Shown here: positions 43,567 to 51,797 of the stretch, piece by piece
How the letters are laid out: each line of letters begins with the position of its first letter
How positions within the stretch are numbered: position 1 is the stretch's first letter
Source of the DNA: an uncultured Acetatifactor sp.
GTDB lineage: Bacteria > Bacillota > Clostridia > Lachnospirales > Lachnospiraceae
Direction: 5' to 3'
DNA length: 64,000 nt
NCBI GenBank assembly: GCA_910585015.1
Contig: CAJUCT010000001.1
Span: 232,325 to 296,324 of the forward strand
Notes under the pieces: model-generated
Told to the model about the DNA's origin: nothing
The model's input: the letters and a program-made list of their open reading frames with translations, nothing else
The model's database searches: none
Position numbers and translations under genes: made by a program

Positions 43567-43640
43567 AGGTAAGTTTGGATATTATACATCCAATTACTGA
43601 TTAACGCAATAACACGGGCAAGGTAAGTTTGAGCGCTGCA
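43497..43640 (+). repeat. dispersed hairpin repeat, copy C (two modules)
   Basis: AGTTTGGAAGT-aa-ACTTCCAAA (9-bp perfect hairpin), ACTGATTGGTGCAATATCGC, hairpin partner GCGATATGC, then GAGGTAAG; a second module TTTGGATATTATACATCCAA, TTACTGATTAACGCAATAAC, then GGTAAGTTTGAGCG. It is the most complete copy and disrupts the APH fragment. Confidence 0.7.
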
Positions 43641-43734
43641 CTGGAAAAGGTGTGTGATTAACGACAGCAGCAGGGAAAAAAGTGGCAGGAGAGGAAATTG
43701 CCTGCCATCTTACAATAGGAGGGAACATATTAAA

Positions 43735-44238
43735 GTGGACATACAATACAGACAGGCAGAGAAAGCCGATTTGGAGGGCATCGCGGCGCTTGCCGGGCAG
43801 GCAGCCGCCCGGATGCTCAGCCAGGGAATTGACCAGTGGGATGAGTTCTATCCTCTTCGGGAGGATTTTGAACAGGATGTCAACGGCGGTCAGCTGACGG
43901 TTGGGATGCTGGGCGATGAAATTGCCGTTATTTATACCATAAATGAGGAATATGAGCCGGAATATGATAGCGCGAAGTGGAAAGAGCCGGAGAAGTCTTT
44001 CTGTATATTGCATCGCCTATGTGTGAATCCTGTTTTTCAGAACCAGGGGATCGCCCGGCGGACCATGGAACATATAGAACAGGAAGCGGCGGCAAAGGGC
44101 ATCCAGGCCATCCGGCTGGACGTGTTTTCGCAAAATCCCCATGCGTTAAAGCTGTACCGGAACAGGGGCTTTGAAGAAGTTGGGACAACACAGTGGAGGA
44201 AAGGTTTGTTTTATTTGATGGAAAAGTATTTGGCGTAA
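43735..44238 (+). CDS. GNAT-family N-acetyltransferase
   Basis: Start is GTG at 43735 with AGGAGGG 11 bases before it; the codons upstream in this frame are not conserved. The 167-aa product is a single GNAT domain: VDIQYRQAEKADLEGIAALA opens it, QLTVGMLGDEIAVIYTINEE forms the central strands, FCILHRLCVNPVFQNQGIAR with the acetyl-CoA loop QNQGIAR sits near residue 98, and IRLDVFSQNPHALKLYRNRG then FEEVGTTQWRKGLFYLMEKY close the fold. The substrate is unknown. No aminoglycoside-specific mark is seen, although the gene lies next to an APH fragment. Confidence 0.9.
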   Translation: MDIQYRQAEKADLEGIAALAGQAAARMLSQGIDQWDEFYPLREDFEQDVNGGQLTVGMLGDEIAVIYTINEEYEPEYDSAKWKEPEKSFCILHRLCVNPVFQNQGIARRTMEHIEQEAAAKGIQAIRLDVFSQNPHALKLYRNRGFEEVGTTQWRKGLFYLMEKYLA

Positions 44239-44271
44239 GTAAGGAATAGTATCCCATACCCAGGGAATGCT

Positions 44272-44313
44272 AAAGGTGATCCTCGGACATGAGTCGACGG
44301 ATCACCTTTTTTG
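44272..44313 (+). terminator. Intrinsic terminator
   Basis: AAAGGTGATCC pairs with GGATCACCTTT, then TTTT; ends the GNAT gene. Confidence 0.9.
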
Positions 44314-44349
44314 TAAAAGAGAATTAAATTTCGGAAAGGAATGGTAAAT

Positions 44350-44610
44350 ATGGATTTTAACGGAACAGCTTTCGGCGCTGCCGCCGAAGCCGGCTACCCC
44401 CTTTCCATGGTACCCCTGGGTCTTGACCTGGATATGATGGAAAACGAGGCGGTTCGGGACCGGTACACCAGCATGACGGAGAGCGAGAAGGAGCAGCTGC
44501 TGATGCGCTGCCGGGACGCCAAGTCTGACAGAGAAATCCGGCGGATCGTGGAAGAAGAGGTGCCGGAGGGCAGGATCAGCGCATTGTACGAGGGGCCTGC
44601 AAGCGGCTGA
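44350..44610 (+). CDS. Small conserved-looking hypothetical protein, 86 aa
   Basis: ATG at 44350 is preferred since the AAAGGA ribosome site (44335-44340) directly touches the earlier ATG at 44341. The protein is acidic and helical with no signal peptide or membrane segment (LDMMENEAVRDRYTSMTESE, then LLMRCRDAKSDREIRRIVEE). I recall unnamed proteins of this length and pattern in Lachnospiraceae, but no role. It has its own terminators before and after, so it is a separate small unit. Confidence 0.6.
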   Translation: MDFNGTAFGAAAEAGYPLSMVPLGLDLDMMENEAVRDRYTSMTESEKEQLLMRCRDAKSDREIRRIVEEEVPEGRISALYEGPASG

Positions 44611-44618
44611 GATTAGCG

Positions 44619-44653
44619 GAAAATCCACATCTTTTAGAGGTGTGGATTTTCTG
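44619..44653 (+). terminator. Intrinsic terminator
   Basis: GAAAATCCACA pairs with TGTGGATTTTC, with an 11-base loop and T-rich tail. Confidence 0.85.
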
Positions 44654-44681
44654 TGTATTTTCTGTCTGAGAGGGGCGGCAA

Positions 44682-44710
44682 TTGACGAAGTTGTATAGTC
44701 TGTATATACT
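44682..44710 (+). promoter_or_regulatory. tcdA promoter
   Basis: TTGACG, 17-base spacer, TATACT. The transcript would carry repeat copy D in its leader. Confidence 0.65.
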
Positions 44711-44732
44711 ATATAATAAAAAAGCTTTGGAC

Positions 44733-44795
44733 AAGTTTGGTAGTAAAACTCCCAAATACGTATTAACGCAGTATCGCAGGAATAGGAGCGTCAGG
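44733..44795 (+). repeat. dispersed hairpin repeat, copy D (single module)
   Basis: AAGTTTGGTAGT-aaa-ACTCCCAAATAC hairpin, then GTATTAACGCAGTATCGCAGG and AGGAGCG. Lies in the leader between promoter and tcdA. Confidence 0.65.
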
Positions 44796-44820
44796 CTATC
44801 ATTTTGAGAGGAGAGAGGAT

Positions 44821-45591
44821 GTGCAAGTCATGAACGAACAATTTTCCAGAACCCGGCTGCTGCTGGGGAATGCGGCCATGGAGCGCCTGGCGGGGGCCAG
44901 GGTGGCGGTGTTTGGCATCGGCGGCGTGGGAGGCCATGCGGCGGAGGCGCTGGTGCGCAGCGGCATAGGTGAGATTGACCTGATCGACAGTGACACGGTG
45001 AGCGAGAGCAATCTGAACCGGCAGCTGATCGCCACCCACAGTACCGTGGGCAGGTACAAGGTGGACGTGATGGAGGAGCGGATCAGAGATATCAATCCCC
45101 GGGCGGAGGTACATAAATACCCTTGCTTCTTTCTGCCGGACAATGCGGAGCAGTTTCCCTTTGGGGAATATGACTATGTGGTGGATGCGGTGGATACGGT
45201 GACTGCCAAGATTGAACTGGTTCTGAAAGCCCAGGCGGAGGGTGTTCCCGTGATCAGCAGCATGGGAGCGGGCAATAAGCTGGACGCCAGCGCCTTTCAG
45301 GTGGCGGACATCTACCAGACCAGTGTCTGTCCCCTGGCCAGGGTTATGCGAAGAGAGTTGAAAAAGAGGGGCGTCCGGCAGTTAAAAGTGGTCTATTCAC
45401 AGGAACTGCCCCTGACGCCGGAATACAGTGATGAAGAACCGCCTGCGGGCAGGAGAGCGGTCCCCGGGAGCGTGGCCTTTGTCCCTTCCGTGGCGGGACT
45501 GATTATCGCCGGGGAGGTGGTGAAGGATCTTGCGGGATCCAATCCGCGTGAAGTTTCTCACACAAATCCGCCGTCCAGTGTGATGACCTGA
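44821..45591 (+). CDS. tcdA: tRNA threonylcarbamoyladenosine dehydratase
   Basis: A 256-aa E1-like (ThiF fold) enzyme that cyclises t6A37 in tRNA with ATP. RVAVFGIGGVGGHAAEALVR (nucleotide motif), GEIDLIDSDTVSESNLNRQL, GRYKVDVMEERIRDINPRAE, CPLARVMRRELKKRGV and the C-terminal PGSVAFVPSVAGLIIAGEVV match TcdA (CsdL). Start is GTG 44821 with AGGAG seven bases away; an ATG at 44830 is possible. The end overlaps the convergent SDR gene by 34 bases. Confidence 0.92.
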   Translation: MQVMNEQFSRTRLLLGNAAMERLAGARVAVFGIGGVGGHAAEALVRSGIGEIDLIDSDTVSESNLNRQLIATHSTVGRYKVDVMEERIRDINPRAEVHKYPCFFLPDNAEQFPFGEYDYVVDAVDTVTAKIELVLKAQAEGVPVISSMGAGNKLDASAFQVADIYQTSVCPLARVMRRELKKRGVRQLKVVYSQELPLTPEYSDEEPPAGRRAVPGSVAFVPSVAGLIIAGEVVKDLAGSNPREVSHTNPPSSVMT

Positions 45592-46277
45592 CCGGTGAGA
45601 TAGCCGGGAGCCTGTACCAGCCCCAGAGCCAGTGCCGCCACCTCCTGGGGGGTGCCCAGGCGGTCCGCCGGGATTTCCTGACGCAGGATCTCCAACTCCT
45701 CCTCTGAGAGACATCGGTTCATATCCGTGTCAATTACGCCGCAGGCTATGGCGTTGACTTGGATATGGCTGGGGGCCAACTCCTTGGCCAGAGCCCGGGT
45801 AAAGCTGTTGACACCGCCCTTGGCTGCGCTGTACGCCACTTCCATGGAGGCTCCCACATTGCCCCAGATTGAGGAGATATTCAGAATATGGCCGCTGCTT
45901 TGGGCCAGCATCAGAGGGATGGCGTTTCGGCAGGTGTAGAAGCAGCCGTCCAGGTGAGTGGCTATAATGCGGTGCCACTGCTGCGGCGTCATATCCTGCA
46001 GCAGTCCCATGTGGGCGATCCCGGCGTTGTTAACCAGCACGTCCAGCTGATTTATCCGGGAAAACAGCGCGTCTACTGCCTCGCAGTCCCCGGAATCCAC
46101 GGCAAAGCAGCGGCAGGAGACGGCGTGGGAACTTTCCAGTTTTCGTCCCAAATTTTCCAATTCTTCTATATTATGCAGACAGGTCAGCACCAGATCGTAC
46201 CCTGCGGCGGCGAAAGCCTCCGCCATGGCCCGTCCGATGCCCCTGGATGCCCCGGTGATCAGTGCGGTTTTCTTCAT
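45558..46277 (-). CDS. SDR-family reductase, FabG/YmfI-like
   Basis: A 239-aa Rossmann enzyme: TGASRGIGRAMAEAFAAAG cofactor site, DVLVNNAGIAHMG, catalytic Ser in LNISSIWGNVGASMEVAYSA and the YSAAKGG Tyr-Lys pair, then VNAIACGVIDTDMN and ITLDGGF at the end. It resembles 3-oxoacyl-ACP reductase FabG, but the GNVGASMEVAYSAAKGGVNS phrasing and the lack of any fatty-acid genes nearby fit the YmfI group, which in Firmicutes reduces the 5-aminopentanone modification on elongation factor P. The choice between the two is inference. Confidence 0.85.
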   Translation of the reverse strand: MKKTALITGASRGIGRAMAEAFAAAGYDLVLTCLHNIEELENLGRKLESSHAVSCRCFAVDSGDCEAVDALFSRINQLDVLVNNAGIAHMGLLQDMTPQQWHRIIATHLDGCFYTCRNAIPLMLAQSSGHILNISSIWGNVGASMEVAYSAAKGGVNSFTRALAKELAPSHIQVNAIACGVIDTDMNRCLSEEELEILRQEIPADRLGTPQEVAALALGLVQAPGYLTGQVITLDGGFV

Positions 46278-46518
46278 AATAAAGCAACTCCTCTATTTTG
46301 AGTCCCCCAGCTGCGCCGTTTATCCCAAGCTGACAGAGAAAATACAGGCGGCAGGGGCGTGAAAAGTAATAACGGATTAGTTACAATGTCAGTATAGCAC
46401 ATTTGCCTATTGCTTTTCCACCTGTGAACTGATAAACTCATAAAATAATGGAGAAGATATACAGCATCCGCCAAGGCGGCAGGGTGGGTACGAAACTATA
46501 AATGAGGAGGAGATCACT

Positions 46519-47439
46519 ATGCAGGAAATATACGATTTGATAATTATCGGTTCCGGTCCGGCGGGCCTGTCGGCGGCGGTGTACGGCATGAGGGCAGGAC
46601 TGAAGCTGCTGGTTGTCGAGAAAAACCCCATGAGCGGGGGCCAGGTGCTGAACACCTATGAGGTGGACAATTATCTGGGTATGCCGGGCTTTAACGGCTT
46701 TGATATGGGGATGAAGTTCCGGGAACATGCGGATAAGCTGGGTACGCCTTTTATGGAGGCGGAAGTCACGGGCATCGCGGACGGAGAGATTAAGACCGTC
46801 TGTACCACAGGGGGAGAACTGCGGGCCAAGGCCCTGATCCTGGCCACTGGCGCCCGCCACGCGCGTCTGGAGGTACCCGGTGAGGAGGAGTTGTCCGGTA
46901 TGGGCGTGTCCTACTGTGCCACTTGTGACGGCGCCTTTTTTCGGGGGAAGACTGTGGCGGTGGTGGGAGGCGGTGACGTGGCGCTGGAGGATGCCATCTA
47001 TCTGACCCGCTTCTGCGAGAAGGTGTATCTGGTTCACCGCCGGGACGAACTGCGGGGGGCTCATGTGCTCCAGGAGCAGCTGAAGTCTCTGCCGGCAGCG
47101 GAGATCTTGTATTCCCATGTGGTAAGGGAGATTCAGGGCCGGGATGAGGTCACAGGCGTGTTGCTGGAGGATTTAAAGAGCGGTGCACAGCGCACTCTGC
47201 CTTTGGACGGTGTGTTTGTGGCGGTGGGTATACGACCGGAGACACAGCTGCTCGAGGGGCTGGCGGCCTGTGATGAGGCGGGCTATGCGCTGACCGGCGA
47301 GGACGGCGCCACCGATGTGCCCGGCCTTTATGTGGCCGGGGATGTGCGTAGGAAGCTTTTGCGCCAGGTGGTGACGGCGGTTGCGGACGGCGCCAATGCC
47401 GTCACGGCGGCTGCGGCATGGATCGGACGAAATAATTAA
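46519..47439 (+). CDS. trxB: Thioredoxin-disulfide reductase
   Basis: A 306-aa flavoenzyme: FAD motif LIIIGSGPAGLSAAVYGMRA, GQVLNTYEVDNYLGMPG, redox-active CATC (Cys133 and Cys136) in GVSYCATCDGAFFRGKTVAV, NADPH motif VVGGGDVALEDAIYLTRF and the C-terminal VPGLYVAGDVRRKLLRQVVT. GGAGATCACT precedes the ATG. It reduces thioredoxin with NADPH. YEVDNYLGMPG is the phrase seen in ferredoxin/NADPH-type clostridial TrxB as well; the classic CATC pair argues for NADPH. Single gene. Confidence 0.94.
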   Translation: MQEIYDLIIIGSGPAGLSAAVYGMRAGLKLLVVEKNPMSGGQVLNTYEVDNYLGMPGFNGFDMGMKFREHADKLGTPFMEAEVTGIADGEIKTVCTTGGELRAKALILATGARHARLEVPGEEELSGMGVSYCATCDGAFFRGKTVAVVGGGDVALEDAIYLTRFCEKVYLVHRRDELRGAHVLQEQLKSLPAAEILYSHVVREIQGRDEVTGVLLEDLKSGAQRTLPLDGVFVAVGIRPETQLLEGLAACDEAGYALTGEDGATDVPGLYVAGDVRRKLLRQVVTAVADGANAVTAAAAWIGRNN

Positions 47440-47471
47440 TATATTAAGAAAAATGAAATATTTTTTACTGG

Positions 47472-47503
47472 AAAAAGAAGCCAAATCAGGGGCTTCTTTT
47501 TGC
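47472..47503 (+). terminator. Intrinsic terminator
   Basis: AAAAAGAAGCC pairs with GGCTTCTTTTT over eight bases. Confidence 0.88.
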
Positions 47504-47569
47504 TTGTACAGGTTGAAAAGCTTGATATTTTCGGCGTTTTGCAGATTTTTTGATATTTTATACATGGTG

Positions 47570-47625
47570 TTGACAATTTGTGTGGAGCATGTTATAGTTA
47601 ATAGCGGATGTAACAATTTTGTAAT
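47570..47625 (+). promoter_or_regulatory. Promoter with WalR-type box
   Basis: TTGACA (47570-47575), 17-base spacer, TATAGT (47593-47598). Immediately downstream TGTAAC-AATTT-TGTAAT (47609-47625) matches the WalR consensus TGTWAH-N5-TGTWAH exactly; another TGTAAC half-site lies at 47641-47646. Confidence 0.7.
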
Positions 47626-47671
47626 TATTTCGGCAATAGATGTAACATTTGTTTGATAGATGGAGGACAAA

Positions 47672-48901
47672 ATGCTTAGACGCACAGTAAAGATTACCGC
47701 ATATGCTTTATCCGCTGTTTTGCTCTGCACCGGTATGGATGTATATGCAGCCACAGGAGTTTCCTCGGTATTGCCCAGCGGCGGCATCAATATTGTTCTG
47801 GATAACGGAACAGGGCTGGAGAGCCTGCGGGATCAGACAGGCGATAAAACTATACAGATTGAGACCGTGGTGGATGTGGAGCGAGTGGGTGAGGCTAAAG
47901 CCGCCGCCGCAGCAGAAGCGTTAGCGCGGGAGAAGGCACAGGAAGAGGAGATGTTCAAGAATTTGGTGATTGCCCAGGTGAACGCCTATGTGAATGTGAG
48001 GAGTCTCCCCAGCGAATCCGGCGAGGTTGTGGGAAAACTGTACAATAATTCAGTAGGAACTCTTCTGTCCAAGGAAAACGGCTGGTATCAGATTCGTTCC
48101 GGCAATGTGACAGGCTATGTGAAAGGCGAGTTTTGTGTGACCGGCGATGAAGCCATTACGTTGGCCAGGGAGGTGGGCACAAGGATAGCTTCCGTGAACT
48201 GTGACGGTCTGTTTGTGCGCAAAGAGCCCAGCACGGAGAGCAAGATACTGGGCATGGTGGCATATATGGACGACCTGCTGGTGCTGGAGGAGACAGATAC
48301 CTGGGTTAAGGTGGATACGGAGGAAGGCGACGGCTGGGTTTCCAGAGAATATGTGGACTTACATACAGAGTTTGTAGAGGCTGAATCCAAGGAGGAGGAA
48401 GAGGCCAGACTTGCCAAGGAGGCGGCAGACAGGGCAGCGGCCAGAGAGGCGGCCCGGCAGGCTCAGGCAGAGCAGGCGGCCCAGAACCAGGCGGCAGCGC
48501 CCCAGGGCAGCAGTCATGGCATTGATCCTTCCAGCGTCACCATCAGCGGCGACAATGAGATGGGTGTGGCAGTGGCGAATTATGCGGTGCAGTTTGTGGG
48601 TAACCCTTACAAATGGGGAGGCACCAGTTTGACCAACGGTGCGGACTGTTCCGGCTTCGTGATGAGCGTATACGCTGCATTTGGCGTGTCCCTGCCTCAT
48701 TCCTCCTCTGCGGACAGAAAGCAGGGATATGCGGTGGACAGCTTGGCCAATGCCCTGCCCGGAGACTTGATCTGTTACTCCGGCCATGTGGCCCTGTATA
48801 TCGGTGACGGCAATATCGTACATGCGTCCAACAGCACCACCGGCATCATCATTTCCAGGGCGGATTACAAGAGAATTTTGGCTATCCGGCGTATCTTCTA
48901 A
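47672..48901 (+). CDS. Secreted NlpC/P60 endopeptidase with two SH3 domains
   Basis: ATG 47672 is preferred because GGAGG (47662-47666) is six bases away and overlaps the ATG at 47660. The 409-aa product has a signal peptide (LSAVLLCTGMDVYAAT), two bacterial SH3 domains (~85-160: AQVNAYVNVRSLPSESGEVV; ~165-230: CDGLFVRKEPSTESKILG), an Ala/Glu/Gln-rich coiled linker (~235-285) and an NlpC/P60 domain (~290-409) with catalytic Cys326 in NGADCSGFVMSVYAAFGV and His372 in YSGHVALYIGDG. It cuts peptidoglycan stem peptides, probably gamma-D-Glu-diaminoacid bonds. The WalR box suits this role. Confidence 0.93.
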   Translation: MLRRTVKITAYALSAVLLCTGMDVYAATGVSSVLPSGGINIVLDNGTGLESLRDQTGDKTIQIETVVDVERVGEAKAAAAAEALAREKAQEEEMFKNLVIAQVNAYVNVRSLPSESGEVVGKLYNNSVGTLLSKENGWYQIRSGNVTGYVKGEFCVTGDEAITLAREVGTRIASVNCDGLFVRKEPSTESKILGMVAYMDDLLVLEETDTWVKVDTEEGDGWVSREYVDLHTEFVEAESKEEEEARLAKEAADRAAAREAARQAQAEQAAQNQAAAPQGSSHGIDPSSVTISGDNEMGVAVANYAVQFVGNPYKWGGTSLTNGADCSGFVMSVYAAFGVSLPHSSSADRKQGYAVDSLANALPGDLICYSGHVALYIGDGNIVHASNSTTGIIISRADYKRILAIRRIF

Positions 48902-48969
48902 AACAAGCATACGGCTCGATTGTCAGCGGGGAATTCGTGCGGCTGAAAAGAATAGAGAAAGCTATTTAG

Positions 48970-49003
48970 AGAGCATCTTCTGAGAGGAGGATGCTCTTAT
49001 TTT
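48970..49003 (+). terminator. Intrinsic terminator
   Basis: AGAGCATC pairs with GATGCTCT over a 12-base loop, then TATTTT. Confidence 0.85.
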
Positions 49004-49213
49004 CCATAACCGACTATCCTGCGGCAGAGTTGAGAGGGCTTTTCCCGTCATTGCTTTCGCCATATGGATATGCTCGTATATCTGTTTAGGTCATTGTTTG
49101 CGGGAATAAAAAGTTGAAAAAAGACTTGCATGTTGGATGAGTTGTGCAACTTAACCAAAAAAATGATAGATATCGGTAAAACGTCATTCTGTTAATTCAC
49201 TTCCGCATGGAAG

Positions 49214-49284
49214 TTATCCACCGGTTTGGAAGCGTTAATACATCTAAAATGCATTTATACACGGAGTTATACACCTTATCCACA
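49214..49284. promoter_or_regulatory. Cluster of four DnaA-box-like sites
   Basis: TTATCCACC (49214), TTATACACG (49255), TTATACACC (49267) and TTATCCACA (49276) all read the same way; the last is a perfect TTATNCACA box and abuts the third. The stretch 49004-49434 has no gene and becomes A/T-rich after the boxes. It is not flanked by dnaA or dnaN. Confidence 0.55.
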
Positions 49285-49434
49285 GGTTTTGGGGCAGAAA
49301 AATCAGATTTTAGATATCGAAAATAGGAACATGTGTTTTGTGCGATTCTCCTAAAAATTATATTTTTGGTCAAAAAAGCAATTTTTCTGTTGACAATCTC
49401 GATGTCAAAAATATGTAAAAAACTGGTTAAATTG

Positions 49435-49463
49435 TTGCAAAACAACTCTTATTATGTTATACT
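49435..49463 (+). promoter_or_regulatory. hpf promoter
   Basis: TTGCAA, 17-base spacer, TATACT, 65 bases before the hpf start. Confidence 0.75.
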
Positions 49464-49528
49464 TTTTATACAATAAAGCGGCTGCCCTTCCTGGCAGCGG
49501 AACGCATAATCAGAAAGGAATGATCTGT

Positions 49529-50056
49529 ATGAAATTTGTGATTGTTGGAAGGAATCTTGAAGTAACTCCGGGGTTAAGGGCAGCGGTGGAGGACAAGATC
49601 GGCAAGCTGGAGAAGTACTTTAATCCTGATACAGAGGCTCATGTGACGTTGAGTGTGGAGAAGGAGAGACAGAAGATAGAAGTGACGATCCCTGTAAAGG
49701 GCAGCATCATTCGTTCCGAACAGGTCAGCAATGATATGTATGTGTCCATCGACCTGGTGGAGGAGATTATCGAGCGGCAGTTAAAGAAGTACAAGAGCAA
49801 GATTGTGGACAAGCAGCAGAATGCCAGTTCCTTCAGCAAAGCCTTTGTGGAGAACGATTACATGGAGGACGAGGAAGTCAAGATCGTCCGCACCAAGAAA
49901 TTTGACATCAAGCCCATGTATCCTGAGGACGCCTGCATCCAGATGGAACTGCTGGGACATAATTTCTTTGTGTTCTGCAATGCGGAGACGGATCAGGTGA
50001 ACGTGGTATATAAGAGGAAGGGCGATACCTACGGACTGATTGAGCCGGAAGCGTAG
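49529..50056 (+). CDS. hpf: Ribosome hibernation promoting factor, long form
   Basis: A 175-aa protein of the long HPF type that dimerises 70S ribosomes into inactive 100S particles. The N-terminal domain (FVIVGRNLEVTPGLRAAVED, KLEKYFNPDTEAHVTLSVEK, VSIDLVEEIIERQLKKYKSK) binds the decoding region; the C-terminal domain (FDIKPMYPEDACIQMELLGH, NFFVFCNAETDQVNVVYKRK) makes the dimer contact. Start at 49529 is set by GAAAGGAAT; the codons before it in frame are unconserved. Terminator follows. Confidence 0.95.
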   Translation: MKFVIVGRNLEVTPGLRAAVEDKIGKLEKYFNPDTEAHVTLSVEKERQKIEVTIPVKGSIIRSEQVSNDMYVSIDLVEEIIERQLKKYKSKIVDKQQNASSFSKAFVENDYMEDEEVKIVRTKKFDIKPMYPEDACIQMELLGHNFFVFCNAETDQVNVVYKRKGDTYGLIEPEA

Positions 50057-50135
50057 AGATGTTTGGGGCATACTACCGAGTGGCAGCGGCTATGATGCTG
50101 AAATGCGGACAAAAAAGTAAATAGGCGGCATATAG

Positions 50136-50172
50136 ACACCGAAAGGAAAAAGTATTTTCTTTCGGTGTTTTT
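50136..50172 (+). terminator. Intrinsic terminator
   Basis: GACACCGAAAG pairs with CTTTCGGTGTT, followed by TTTT. Confidence 0.88.
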
Positions 50173-50313
50173 ATGTCGCTTGTCCAGCGAGCAGGAAGCT
50201 GCACTGTATGGCGCTGGGCAGTACAGCCAGGGAGGATAAGGCCAGCGGCAGAGTTGCATAAGCTGGCCGTTTTTTTCATATATTTCCAGTGAAAATAATA
50301 ACCTGGAGAGACA

Positions 50314-51396
50314 ATGGATAAGAGACAGAGGGCGCAATATCTGGTGCGGGTCAAAAAAGGTATTCTGGCGGAATGTGTGCTGGTGGTGATGGCGGTGGCG
50401 GTGCTGGCCGGGCAGCAGAGCCGTTTGGAGGAGCGCAGGGCGGCGGGCAGTGCCGTACTTGCCATAGAGAAGGACTACATAAAATGGGTGGATTTCACGG
50501 TGTCTTACGAGGCGCTGTGCAGCGCCTATGAATGGGATGTGAAAACCCATGGCACCGAGCATGAAGTCCACTGGGTGGAACTGCTTGCCTACACGGCGGC
50601 CAAGACGGGCGGGGAGTTTGACAAAAGCGCATTAAAGACTATGGAAAAGGCGGCGCAGGCTCTCTCCGAAGGTGAGAAAAACCTGGAGGAACTGACGGAA
50701 AAGCTACAATATTACCCATATTATAAGGAGGCTTATGAAGCCGCCATCGGCGGGCTGGTGGGGGAATATGAAGAAGAGTGTGAGGATGGCGGCTATGAAC
50801 GGCGGTATGGACTTAAGGGTTATTTTCCGCTGGCCAGAGGCTTTGATTATACCCATTATGATGATTTTGGAGTCAGCCGCAGTTACGGTTATCAGCGTAG
50901 ACACCTGGGGCATGACATGATGGGACTCACGGGTACGCCTATCATGGCGGTGGAATCCGGAGTGGTAGAGGCCCTGGGCTGGAACCAGTACGGCGGCTGG
51001 CGCGTGGGAATCCGCAGTTTTGACGGCAAGCGTTACTACTATTACGCCCATCTGAGGCAGAATTATCCCTATGCGGAGGGCCTGGAGGAGGGCAGTATTG
51101 TCATGGCCGGGGATGTGATCGGATATATGGGGCATACCGGGTATAGTACCAAGGAAAATGTGAATAATATCGAGATTACGCACCTGCACTGGGGGCTGCA
51201 GCTGATTTTTGACGAGTCCCAGAAGGAAGGGAACAATGAGATTTGGATTGATGTGTATCCGCTGACGCGGTTTTTGGCGAAGCACACCCAGGCGGCGGTG
51301 AAGGTGGAGGGGACCAAGGAATGGGTACGGACCAATGGGATCAAGGATCCGGCGGTGGAGGAGTATGGGGCGAGGCAGGAGGAGAGAGAAGAATAA
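50314..51396 (+). CDS. Membrane-anchored M23 (LytM) metallopeptidase
   Basis: A 360-aa protein with one membrane helix (about residues 18-33), a helical middle (LEELTEKLQYYPYYKEAYEA) and a C-terminal LytM domain. The zinc site is complete: His197 and Asp201 in RRHLGHDMMG and His290/His292 in THLHWGLQ, with GTPIMAVESGVVEALGWNQY and YYYYAHLRQN between. Family members cut peptidoglycan crosslinks or glycyl bridges. GVSRSYGYQRRHLGHDMMGL is the phrase seen in clostridial spore or division M23 proteins, so a sporulation role is possible. Ribosome site is CTGGAGAG. Confidence 0.88.
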   Translation: MDKRQRAQYLVRVKKGILAECVLVVMAVAVLAGQQSRLEERRAAGSAVLAIEKDYIKWVDFTVSYEALCSAYEWDVKTHGTEHEVHWVELLAYTAAKTGGEFDKSALKTMEKAAQALSEGEKNLEELTEKLQYYPYYKEAYEAAIGGLVGEYEEECEDGGYERRYGLKGYFPLARGFDYTHYDDFGVSRSYGYQRRHLGHDMMGLTGTPIMAVESGVVEALGWNQYGGWRVGIRSFDGKRYYYYAHLRQNYPYAEGLEEGSIVMAGDVIGYMGHTGYSTKENVNNIEITHLHWGLQLIFDESQKEGNNEIWIDVYPLTRFLAKHTQAAVKVEGTKEWVRTNGIKDPAVEEYGARQEEREE

Positions 51397-51797
51397 AACA
51401 AATAAGTTTTATAGAAAAGGTACAATAATAAAAGTAAGAGGAAGTCTGGAGGAAAAGAGTACTTAGATTTAAAAGTGATAAAGTGTATGTTTTAAGGGTG
51501 CTTCCCGCCGTATTTTCTGCGGTCATCAAAGCGGATAATAAGGCGGGAAGCTGCTTTGGTATATAAGTAGATAAAAATATTCGGCTTCGAAACCTGGTCG
51601 AGGGAGATGCTTATCGCAAATACGGCCATCATATATTTGTCATATTTTGCATTGAAATAACGAGTGCCTGCGTATATAATAAGATAAAGGATTAATACTG
51701 AAATGTGGGAGAGACAGAATATTGATATAGACCTGAACATATAACAAGTCATAAAAATAAGTGATGGTTAGTAGTATAGAAAAGGGTTTAGAAAAAT
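51397..51797. other. AT-rich gap with a 10-bp inverted repeat
   Basis: GCTTCCCGCC (51500-51509) and GGCGGGAAGC (51542-51551) can pair over 32 bases. On the minus strand an 86-codon frame (51492-51752) with a hydrophobic N-terminal helix crosses it (see separate entry). The last bases hold the weak AAAAGGG ribosome site of the next gene. Confidence 0.4.
51492..51752 (-). CDS. Possible small membrane protein, 86 aa
   Basis: The frame starts ATGACTTGTTATATG with no good ribosome site; residues 8-28 are hydrophobic (SIFCLSHISVLILYLIIY), then FNAKYDKYMMAVFAISISLD and a basic end TKAASRLIIRFDDRRKYGGK. The SLDQ-plus-basic-end pattern vaguely recalls small phage or mobile-element proteins. It may be a fragment or a chance frame. 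Confidence 0.25.
   Translation of the reverse strand: MTCYMFRSISIFCLSHISVLILYLIIYAGTRYFNAKYDKYMMAVFAISISLDQVSKPNIFIYLYTKAASRLIIRFDDRRKYGGKHP

Noticed and set aside
49004..49434. Chromosomal replication origin
   Set aside because: DnaA boxes are present but dnaA, dnaN, rpmH and the usual neighbours are absent; reported only as a DnaA-box cluster.
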